From Candidatus Marimicrobium litorale (GTDB taxonomy: Bacteria; Pseudomonadota; Gammaproteobacteria; Pseudomonadales; Halieaceae): a stretch of DNA of 64,000 bases. Below the pieces are notes generated by a model, which ran no database searches, had not been told where the DNA came from, and saw only the letters and a program-made list of their open reading frames with translations. Position numbers and translations under genes: made by a program. The stretch spans positions 62,001-126,000 of the forward strand of contig NZ_SHNO01000001.1 of assembly GCF_026262645.1 (NCBI RefSeq), written 5' to 3'. Below are positions 57,226 to 64,000 of the stretch, one piece after another; position 1 is the stretch's first letter, and the number at the start of each line of letters is the position of its first letter.

Positions 57226-57705
57226 ATGCGCATAGGACACGGTTACGATGTGCATCGCTTCGGTCCCGGTGATGCTCTGGTGCTCGGCGGGGTCACTATT
57301 GCCCACCACCGCGGATTGTTAGCTCACTCGGACGGTGATGTGCTGATTCATGCGGTTTGCGATGCCTTGCTGGGTGCGATTGGTCAGGGCGATATCGGCC
57401 GGCATTTTCCTGATACCGACGACGCGAACGTTGGCATTGATAGTCGTATTCTTTTGCGTGAGGTGATGCAGCGGGTGCATAACAGCGGCTGGAGACTGGC
57501 AAATCTGGACACTACACTTGTTCTCGAAGCGCCGAAAATGGCACCCCATATCCGGGCGATTCGTGACAACCTCGCCGCCGACCTGTCCTGTCTGCCTGAG
57601 CGCATCAATGTGAAGGCGACAACCACCGAAAAGCTGGGCTTCACAGGCCGTGAGGAAGGTGTTGCCGCTCATGCGGTTGTCCTGTTGGAGTCGGCGGCAC
57701 TGTGA
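57226..57705 (+). CDS. ispF: 2-C-methyl-D-erythritol 2,4-cyclodiphosphate synthase
   Basis: A 159-residue trimeric zinc enzyme of the MEP pathway. The start [11 protein letters not shown] places the zinc ligands Asp8 and His10, and the third ligand is in [18 protein letters not shown] near residues 34-51. Normal length. The stop overlaps the GTG start of truD, and ispD precedes it. Confidence 0.97.
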   Translation: MRIGHGYDVHRFGPGDALVLGGVTIAHHRGLLAHSDGDVLIHAVCDALLGAIGQGDIGRHFPDTDDANVGIDSRILLREVMQRVHNSGWRLANLDTTLVLEAPKMAPHIRAIRDNLAADLSCLPERINVKATTTEKLGFTGREEGVAAHAVVLLESAAL

Positions 57706-58730
57706 ATGACACTTGGCCCCGGGCCCGGGGTCCCGCGCTTGGCACCGCTACTATTCGCCACTGCCCGGAAGATTTTCTGGTTCGCGAGCAACTGGGTTTC
57801 TCCCCGTCGGGCGATGGGGAACACTGTTTTCTCTATCTGCGTAAACGCAATCTTACGACCTCGGAGCTGCGCGACTTTATCGCCGACATCGCGGCCGTGT
57901 CGCCGGTGTCGATTGGGTATTGCGGCATGAAAGACCGCAATGCGGTCACGGAACAGTGGTTTAGTATTGGCCTTGCGGGGCGAACCGAACCAGATTGGTC
58001 GCGGCTCGAAGCAGGCACCGGCGTCGAGTTGTTGGCAAAAGGTTGGCACCGTCGCAAGCTGCGTCGGGGCGTGCATCAGGCTAATAGATTCTCGCTGGTG
58101 CTGCGGAACCTCGACGCGGATCACTCGGCGCTGGAGAAACGGCTGCTGGTGATGCGGGAAGAGGGCGTCCCCAATTATTTCGGTGAGCAGCGTTTTGGCC
58201 GTAATGGCTCTACTTTGCGTCAGGCCCGGGAATGGATGCGCCGGGGGCGCCGGGTGAGCCGTGACCGGCGCAGTCTCTACCTGTCTGCCTTGCGCGCTTG
58301 GGTATTCAATGGTGTCTTGGCCCAGCGCGTCCGGCAAGGCGACTGGAATCTGGTGCTTCCAGGCGACAGGTGCATGCTGCGCGGTTCCCGCAGCCACTTC
58401 TGTTGCGACACGGTGACCGAGGATATTGTGTTGCGCGCTGCGGCGGGCGACCTGAGCCCGGGCCTGCCGCTTTGGGGGCAGGCGAGCGGAGACGTAGGGG
58501 AGCCATTAACGGTAATGGACGAAGAGGCCCTGGCGGTCTGCGAGTTTCTGACATCGGCCGGACTAACCCTTGCTTGGCGATCAGCCCGCCTCTTGCCGGA
58601 TGACTTTTCCTGGCAGTTTTGTGATGATGGTACTCTGCACTTGGGATTTGACCTGGTCGCCGGTGGTTATGCAACGGCGCTGCTGGGGGAGTGTTTACAA
58701 TTCAAGAACGAGGCGGTCAAAGAACATTGA
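57702..58730 (+). CDS. truD: tRNA pseudouridine(13) synthase
   Basis: A 342-residue TruD-family enzyme. The catalytic Asp78 lies in [14 protein letters not shown], and the [10 protein letters not shown] block near residues 159-168 is also typical. The start is GTG overlapping ispF. In most gammaproteobacteria surE comes next; here the pcm frame begins 17 bases after truD, so surE is missing from this position. Confidence 0.94.
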   Translation: MNDTWPRARGPALGTATIRHCPEDFLVREQLGFSPSGDGEHCFLYLRKRNLTTSELRDFIADIAAVSPVSIGYCGMKDRNAVTEQWFSIGLAGRTEPDWSRLEAGTGVELLAKGWHRRKLRRGVHQANRFSLVLRNLDADHSALEKRLLVMREEGVPNYFGEQRFGRNGSTLRQAREWMRRGRRVSRDRRSLYLSALRAWVFNGVLAQRVRQGDWNLVLPGDRCMLRGSRSHFCCDTVTEDIVLRAAAGDLSPGLPLWGQASGDVGEPLTVMDEEALAVCEFLTSAGLTLAWRSARLLPDDFSWQFCDDGTLHLGFDLVAGGYATALLGECLQFKNEAVKEH

Positions 58731-58747
58731 ACGGGGTAGTGGACAGG

Positions 58748-59401
58748 ATGGATCTGCACGGCATTGGTATGACCTCTCGACGTACCCGGGAGCGTCTCGT
58801 CCAGCGCTTGCTTGACCAGGGTATCAACGATTCGGTTGTATTGGATGTGATGCGAACCACGCCGCGCCACCTTTTTCTGGATGAGGCTATGGCACATCGG
58901 GCCTATGAAGATGTGGCCCTACCAATCGGTCACCAGCAGACGCTCTCTCAGCCCTACGTCGTAGCCCGCATGACGGAGCTGCTGATGGCGTCCGGACCGC
59001 GCCAGCGCGTGCTGGAAATCGGCACCGGCTCAGGGTACCAGACAGCGGTGCTGGCCCAATTGGTGGGTGAGGTTTACAGCGTAGAGCGTATCAAGCCGCT
59101 GCAGCAAAAGGCCCGCCAGCGGTTGCGTCAGCTGCGGTTGCGCAATGTGCTGTTTGAACATGCTGACGGATGTATGGGGTGGCCCGAATATGGACCCTAC
59201 GATGGCATCGTCGTTACTGCAGCACCGCAACGCATCCCCGAGGAACTGCTCTCGCAACTCGCAGTCGGTGGCCGAATGGTGTTGCCGGTGGGTGGCGATA
59301 CTCAGGATCTTCACCTCGTAACCCGCTCCTCGTCGGGTTATGAAACGGAAGTGGTGGAATCGGTGTATTTTGTTCCCCTTCTACCCGGCAAGGAGCGCTA
59401 G
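58748..59401 (+). CDS. pcm: Protein-L-isoaspartate O-methyltransferase
   Basis: A 217-residue repair enzyme that methylates isoaspartyl residues in aged proteins. The SAM motif [13 protein letters not shown] is near residues 84-96, with [14 protein letters not shown] upstream and TAAPQRIP downstream, all family signatures. ATG at 58748 is used; in-frame TTG, GTG and a later ATG at 58769 are alternatives. It is separated from nlpD by the DUF368 gene rather than being adjacent. Confidence 0.94.
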   Translation: MDLHGIGMTSRRTRERLVQRLLDQGINDSVVLDVMRTTPRHLFLDEAMAHRAYEDVALPIGHQQTLSQPYVVARMTELLMASGPRQRVLEIGTGSGYQTAVLAQLVGEVYSVERIKPLQQKARQRLRQLRLRNVLFEHADGCMGWPEYGPYDGIVVTAAPQRIPEELLSQLAVGGRMVLPVGGDTQDLHLVTRSSSGYETEVVESVYFVPLLPGKER

Positions 59402-59404
59402 GCA

Positions 59405-60331
59405 ATGGGTGTCGTTGGGGTATTCCTGCGCGGCTTGCTCATGGGCGCTGCCGATATTGTGCCGGGCGTTTCCGGCGGCACGGTCGCGTTTATTACGGGT
59501 ATTTACGACACCTTGCTCGACAGTATACGCTCGGTGAATATCGCGTTTTTTCGGAAAGTAGTGACTCTTGATATCGCCGGTGCATGGGAGCAGGTGAACG
59601 GCGGTTTTCTCGTGCCACTCCTGCTGGGTGTCGTGACCAGTATTTTTTCCCTGGCGCAAGTTGTGTCATGGATACTGACGCACTATCCGGTGCCCCTGTG
59701 GGCTTTTTTCTTTGGTTTGATTCTCGCCTCCGCACTTGTTTTGCTGCAATCCGTGCAGCAGTGGCACCCGATCCGGATACTCTGCCTGATGGCAGGTACT
59801 GCGGTAGCGCTGTCGATTGCCCTGTCGGCTTCGGTGGGTCTCGAGATGGGGTATGGGGGGGTGTTCTTGGCGGCTTTCCTCGCTATCTGCGCCATGATAC
59901 TGCCTGGCATTTCCGGCAGTTTCATTCTGGTGTTGCTCGGGATGTACAATGCGGTGCTGCTCGCCATCAAGAGTCTTGATGTCACTTTTATTCTGGTGTT
60001 TATGATTGGCGCCGTCTGTGGCTTGATGTGCTTTTCCCGACTTTTGCATTGGCTGCTGGAACGTTTTCAGCAGGCTACGATGGCTGTGCTGACGGGTTTC
60101 CTGTTTGGCTCGCTCGCTGTCGTTTGGCCCTGGAAGCGGGTGCTGGTCTGGATAGAACGCAGTAATGGTGAATTGAAACCTGCGCAGCAACTGCCTGTGA
60201 TGCCAGCGGATTTCGAACTGTATACCGGGCAGGATCCACAGATGCTGCTATGCCTGAGCCTAATGGTGGCGGGTTTCGCGGTTGTCTGGTTTGTCCATGC
60301 ACGGTGGGGCTCGTCTGCGGCGGGTGGATGA
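59405..60331 (+). CDS. DUF368 membrane protein, probable undecaprenyl-phosphate translocase
   Basis: A 308-residue polytopic membrane protein with about eight hydrophobic helices. The N-terminal GAADIVPGVSGGT motif and its second copy ILPGISGSF near residues 165-173 identify DUF368. Members of this family have been shown in recent work to recycle undecaprenyl phosphate across the membrane (PopT type). It starts 3 bases after pcm, an unusual place in this cluster, and is followed by the cell-wall regulator nlpD. Confidence 0.88.
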   Translation: MGVVGVFLRGLLMGAADIVPGVSGGTVAFITGIYDTLLDSIRSVNIAFFRKVVTLDIAGAWEQVNGGFLVPLLLGVVTSIFSLAQVVSWILTHYPVPLWAFFFGLILASALVLLQSVQQWHPIRILCLMAGTAVALSIALSASVGLEMGYGGVFLAAFLAICAMILPGISGSFILVLLGMYNAVLLAIKSLDVTFILVFMIGAVCGLMCFSRLLHWLLERFQQATMAVLTGFLFGSLAVVWPWKRVLVWIERSNGELKPAQQLPVMPADFELYTGQDPQMLLCLSLMVAGFAVVWFVHARWGSSAAGG

Positions 60332-60347
60332 TGGTCGGGGAAGGGCG

Positions 60348-61220
60348 GTGCTTGCACGGGTTTTAATAGGAGTTCTTCTTGCTGCGCTGGCTGCGTGTGC
60401 AACGCCTACGCGGGCCCCAATCGAGGACAGGGTCGCACAGGCTGCGCGTCCTGATTACAGGGTCAAGCGGGGCGATACTCTCTATTCCATTGCGTTCAGT
60501 TACGGGCTCGACTACCGCAAGGTGGCGGCGGCTAATGATATTACTGTGCCTTATACAATTTATCCGGGGCAGTATATCCAACTGGCGGAAGCCGCGGTCG
60601 TCCCCCTCGCAGAACCGCCTCCCGTAGTGATAGTGATCAAGAAGGAGGAAAAAGCCCCCGCGCAGGGAGTGCCTGCGCCGGTGCCGGTTTCTCCTGTGCC
60701 TGTTGCGAGCGTGCCCGCTCCCGTGATGGCTAAAGTGCCTGTGCTGTCGGCGAAAAAGCCCGCAGCAGCTGCACGACCGGTCACGCCTCCCGTGGCCAAA
60801 CCCAGTTCTGCAGCGCCCAAAAAAGTAACACACGGGGCAGTGACACTGGGTGAGGTGAAGTCCTGGCGCTGGCCAGCATCGGGGCCCGTCACTCGCGGCT
60901 ATTCAGGGAGCGTGCACAAGGGTATTGATATCGGCGGAAACCGCGGCGACCCGGTGGTTGCAGTGGCACCGGGCAAGGTTGTCTATGCCGGAACCGGTAT
61001 CGTGGGTTTCGGCGAATTGTTGATCGTGAAGCACAACGAGCAATATCTCAGCGCCTATGGACACAATGACCGACTCCTTGCCGCGGAGGGCGACATGGTG
61101 TCGGCCGGGCAGACTATCGCTGAAAAGGGGAGTTCCGGTACAGATTCGGTGAAGCTACATTTCGAGATACGGCGCGAGGGTAAGCCGATTGACCCGCAAA
61201 GGGTATTGCCGCGACGCTAG
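60348..61220 (+). CDS. nlpD: LysM/M23 lipoprotein NlpD, amidase activator
   Basis: About 290 residues. A lipoprotein signal ends in the lipobox LAAC (Cys17). A LysM peptidoglycan-binding domain lies at about 33-77, a Pro/Ala/Val-rich linker follows, and the C-terminus is a LytM (M23) domain. The zinc-site pattern is incomplete: HKGID keeps the first ligands, but the usual HxH reads KLH, so it is probably not an active peptidase, as in E. coli NlpD. GTG at 60348, with GGGGAAGGG upstream, is preferred. rpoS follows. Confidence 0.9.
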   Translation: MLARVLIGVLLAALAACATPTRAPIEDRVAQAARPDYRVKRGDTLYSIAFSYGLDYRKVAAANDITVPYTIYPGQYIQLAEAAVVPLAEPPPVVIVIKKEEKAPAQGVPAPVPVSPVPVASVPAPVMAKVPVLSAKKPAAAARPVTPPVAKPSSAAPKKVTHGAVTLGEVKSWRWPASGPVTRGYSGSVHKGIDIGGNRGDPVVAVAPGKVVYAGTGIVGFGELLIVKHNEQYLSAYGHNDRLLAAEGDMVSAGQTIAEKGSSGTDSVKLHFEIRREGKPIDPQRVLPRR

Positions 61221-61396
61221 CAGCGACCGGTTTGATGCATGATGCAGGCTGACAATGATCGCCTATAAAATAGCAATAACTAGCTTTTTGGCGAATCTCT
61301 CCGGGGATTGCATTTTTCGATCTTTCTGGGTTAGTCTGGCCGGCCGTGCAGGCGAAAGTAGGCAGGCTCGCGGAATAAAAAGAATAGGTATTGTGC

Positions 61397-62512
61397 ATGG
61401 AATCGACGACTGCAGGTTCGAAAAGGATTTCGAAATCAGCGAAAGTAGCAACGGATGCCAAGGTGGCGAGTAAAACCGCCACTTCTTCTGAAAAAGCCAA
61501 ACGCAAAGCAAACGCACGCGCGCCTCAAGCGGTACAGGTAAAAACGGCGCCGAAAGTACCGCGTAAGCGCAGCACGTCGAAAACCAGTGACAGCAAACCC
61601 GGCAAAACGAAAACCGTTGCGGCCAAGAGCGCCGACGACCTGGCCAATGCCATCTCCGATATGCCGCGTAAGCCGGAGAAAGTGCTGGATGCTACCCAGC
61701 TATACCTTAACGAGATTGGTTACTCCCCGCTACTGACCGCCGATGAAGAAAAACACTACGCTCGTTTGGCCTTGTCAGGGGATGAGGCGGGTCGCAAGCG
61801 CATGATAGAGAGCAACTTACGGCTTGTGGTAAAGATTTCCCGGCGCTACATCAACCGCGGCCTCACGCTTCTGGACTTAATCGAGGAAGGAAACCTGGGT
61901 CTGATCAGGGCAGTGGAAAAGTTTGATCCTGAGCTGGGCTTCCGGTTTTCCACCTATGCCACTTGGTGGATTCGTCAGACCATTGAGCGCTCCATCATGA
62001 ATCAGACGCGAACGATCCGTTTGCCGATCCATGTCGTGAAAGAGCTCAATGTTTATCTACGTGCTGCTCGTGAGCTGACCCAGAAGCTCGACCACGAGCC
62101 GACGGCCGAAGAAATTGCGGCTATGCTCGAAAAGCCCGTGGCGGATGTGAAACGCTTGCTACGTCTGAACGAGCGAGTCGTTTCCATGGATATACCGGTA
62201 GCCTCTGACTCGGATACTACGATGGTCGACATGATCGCCGATATACAGGTTTCTGATCCTTCCCAGTTGCTGCAGGACACGGACATAAAGTCCAATATAT
62301 CCGTCTGGCTTGAAGAGCTTTCCGAAAAACAGCGGGAGGTTGTGGCGCGTCGGTTTGGTTTGCGCGGGCATGAGAGCAGTACCCTCGAAGAGGTTGGCCG
62401 CGAAATTGGGCTCACCCGGGAGCGCGTGCGCCAGATTCAGGTGGAGGCGCTGCGACGCCTGCGCGGTATCATGGAAAATCAGGGCCTCAGCAGCGATTCC
62501 CTCTTCAGCTAA
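61397..62512 (+). CDS. rpoS: RNA polymerase sigma factor RpoS with a basic N-terminal tail
   Basis: A 371-residue stationary-phase/general stress sigma factor. From about residue 98 ([18 protein letters not shown]) it follows E. coli RpoS closely: region 2 with [15 protein letters not shown], region 3 with [14 protein letters not shown], and region 4 with [16 protein letters not shown]. The first 97 residues are unusual: a Lys/Ala-rich low-complexity tail with about 24 Lys/Arg, where E. coli has about 53 mainly acidic residues. An internal ATG at 61661 would remove it but has no ribosome-binding site. The nlpD-rpoS order is conserved. Confidence 0.96.
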   Translation: MESTTAGSKRISKSAKVATDAKVASKTATSSEKAKRKANARAPQAVQVKTAPKVPRKRSTSKTSDSKPGKTKTVAAKSADDLANAISDMPRKPEKVLDATQLYLNEIGYSPLLTADEEKHYARLALSGDEAGRKRMIESNLRLVVKISRRYINRGLTLLDLIEEGNLGLIRAVEKFDPELGFRFSTYATWWIRQTIERSIMNQTRTIRLPIHVVKELNVYLRAARELTQKLDHEPTAEEIAAMLEKPVADVKRLLRLNERVVSMDIPVASDSDTTMVDMIADIQVSDPSQLLQDTDIKSNISVWLEELSEKQREVVARRFGLRGHESSTLEEVGREIGLTRERVRQIQVEALRRLRGIMENQGLSSDSLFS

Positions 62513-62737
62513 CGGATTGTTAATTGCGGGCCTCACTGCCCGGTAAAAGGCAACCGATTCGTGCACCTCTGGATGCGGCCAAGCTGCCGCCCGTTCTCGC
62601 AGTCGTGCCAGACCCCGCGCCGACAGAGGCATAAATTACTCAGCATTTTCTACCACGTAATCTGACCGTATCAAACACTGTATGCTGCGCCGGGGCGAGT
62701 ATGCTGAAGCATTGATTTTCATATTGGAGTAGGAGCC

Positions 62738-63190
62738 ATGGCGGAGGATATTCGCAAGCGACTGAATTTGCCCGATCTCAACCAGGTCGGCTTTGTTGTC
62801 CGTGATCTGGAAGCCGCGCTAGCGCTTTACGAGCCAATGTTTGGTCCCTTCTCGACGATGGATCCGGGTCCGATGACCTACGACTACCGCGGGCGTGAAG
62901 AGGAGTGTGAGATGCGTCTTGCCTTTGGTGCCAGCGGTGATGTGGAGATTGAGTTGATTGAGTGGGTCGCCGGCGGTTGTCCCCACAAGGAATTCCTCGA
63001 TGCGGGTCGCGAGGGCATGCATCATCTGCGATTTATCGTCGAAGATCTCGAGACCACGGCGGCGCATGCGAAGGCGGTTGGATACCAGACAATCTGGAGC
63101 AAGCGCTATGGCGAAGGCCTCGCTGTCGCCTACCTGGAACGTGAAAACGATCCGTTGGTCATAGAATTTTTTGAGAATCATCACGGTTGA
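62738..63190 (+). CDS. VOC-family (glyoxalase-like) protein
   Basis: A 150-residue vicinal-oxygen-chelate protein with two beta-alpha-beta-beta-beta modules, beginning NQVGFVVRDLEAAL and with GMHHLRFIVEDLETT in the second. The fold is shared by glyoxalase I, methylmalonyl-CoA epimerase and dioxygenases, and it resembles the epimerase-like group, but the function is not assigned. GGAG precedes the ATG. It lies 225 bases after rpoS, a space with one short GC hairpin and no gene. Confidence 0.78.
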   Translation: MAEDIRKRLNLPDLNQVGFVVRDLEAALALYEPMFGPFSTMDPGPMTYDYRGREEECEMRLAFGASGDVEIELIEWVAGGCPHKEFLDAGREGMHHLRFIVEDLETTAAHAKAVGYQTIWSKRYGEGLAVAYLERENDPLVIEFFENHHG

Positions 63191-63276
63191 AGAATCCCTG
63201 CGAACCGCCTCGCGTCGGGCTGAAAGTCTGACGTGCGATGGATGCTGTCGGTGAATCGCGGTGTCCGATTTTGATA

Positions 63277-63995
63277 CTACTGCGCCAATGTATTCAGGGG
63301 TATTGTGTTGGCGCCTACGTCCAGAATGAACTCCCCCTTGGCGTGTAAAATAATGTGATAGAAGAGTCCCTCTGCGGAGCCATTGAGCAGCGCGTCGCAA
63401 ATCATGTGGTCTGTGTCGACAGACTCCGCCGCATCAAGCAGTTTCTTGAAGGTGCGCTGAAAGTTGTCGGTGTGCCGGTTGCGGATAGGTGTGCTGAAAA
63501 AATGTCGTCGAGGCAGGCACTGTTGTTGAGTTCTCCGATGGCCAAGGCAATCATTTTTCGGATGAACTAGCCGTGATCGCCGCCAGAGGAGAGCGTTCGT
63601 TGCTCAACAAATTCTAAGCCGGTGATCTCGCCGGTGCCTGTCGGTCCACAAATCGACATGTAGTGAAAGCTTGCGATGGCCCCCAGCTGGTTTTGCACCA
63701 GATTGAGCAGCTTAAAATAGCTGTCGCGCCGGGAGTGCAGCTCGAGGCGTCGCGCGCTTTGCTCCTGCAGATTGATGACACGGGTGTTGGAGCTAATCTC
63801 CTTTTGTTGCATGAAGTGCCCTATTACGAGCCAGAGGAATGCCAGAGGAGCGAAAGCCCCTTCGAGGAAGCTGCCTATATCGGCAGTAGGCAGTTGTACG
63901 AAATTCCCCGAACCGACGACAGCAATCAGATAGAAGAGGCCGGTGCCAATCCATAGGGATGTGATCGATAGACCGAAAAGGATGCGCCAATCCAT
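63277..63995 (-). pseudogene. Broken gene for a two-helix membrane protein (amber codon plus frameshift)
   Basis: The frame begins at the window edge and runs 142 codons: two transmembrane helices (about 6-29 and 44-62), then a coiled-coil stretch. It ends at TAG (63567-63569). Reading on in the same frame gives protein-like sequence, FIRKMIALAIGELN, until a run of six T (63497-63502 on the other strand). Restoring one T there opens a frame encoding FKKLLDAAESVD and ALLNGSAEGLFYH, down to a stop at 63277. The repaired product would have 239 codons. The true start could lie beyond the window edge. Confidence 0.55.
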
Positions 63996-64000
63996 ACGTT

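Noticed and set aside
62819-63400. 193-codon minus-strand frame opposite the VOC protein
   Set aside because: Arginine/histidine-rich shadow frame; the plus-strand VOC protein is well supported.
63355-63570. 71-codon plus-strand frame in the pseudogene region
   Set aside because: The opposite-strand frames give better protein-like sequence on both sides of the frameshift, and no ribosome-binding site is seen here.

Overview
The window looks like the chromosome of a marine gammaproteobacterium. My best guess is the Halieaceae (OM60/NOR5) or a related Cellvibrionales family. This rests on the gene order map-glnD-dapC opposite rpsB-tsf-pyrH-frr-uppS-cdsA-dxr-rseP-bamA, on the style of the proteins, and on accessory genes such as a TonB-dependent receptor, a DcaP-like porin and acyl-CoA dehydrogenase/SDR clusters. 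The assignment is inferred from reading alone. I saw no rRNA or tRNA gene, insertion sequence, prophage or CRISPR array.

Region 1 (1-19607) is a core block. On the minus strand are map, glnD and the start of dapC. Opposite them, the plus strand carries rpsB-tsf, pyrH-frr, the isoprenoid/phospholipid genes uppS-cdsA-dxr, the envelope genes rseP-bamA-skp, then fabZ, rnhB and dnaE. The lipid A genes lpxD, lpxA and lpxB, which normally sit around fabZ in this cluster, are absent.

Region 2 (19608-49973) separates dnaE from accA, which are adjacent in most gammaproteobacteria. This roughly 30 kb block holds: three SDR oxidoreductases; a leftward operon of two acyl-CoA dehydrogenases and a ketosteroid isomerase with a divergent SDR; an MBOAT/SGNH acyl-transfer pair; a HtrA-type protease; HtpX next to a J-domain protein and a vWA protein; PhoD phosphatase; MsrA; a TonB-dependent receptor; rsmE-rimO; a DcaP-like porin; a nuclease; an octanucleotide tandem repeat; a mercaptopyruvate sulfurtransferase; RluA; and several conserved unknowns. 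The mix suggests uptake and oxidation of steroid- or terpenoid-like lipids, plus maintenance functions.

Region 3 (49974-62512) returns to core order: accA-tilS-pyrG-kdsA-eno-ftsB-ispD-ispF-truD-pcm-(DUF368)-nlpD-rpoS. The usual surE is missing between truD and pcm, and a DUF368 protein, a family linked to undecaprenyl-phosphate translocation, lies between pcm and nlpD. RpoS has a long, strongly basic N-terminal tail.

Region 4 (62513-64000) has a VOC-family protein and, at the edge, a membrane protein gene that appears broken by an amber codon and a homopolymer frameshift. Many genes begin with GTG or TTG; for those I chose starts from homology and from ribosome-binding sites.
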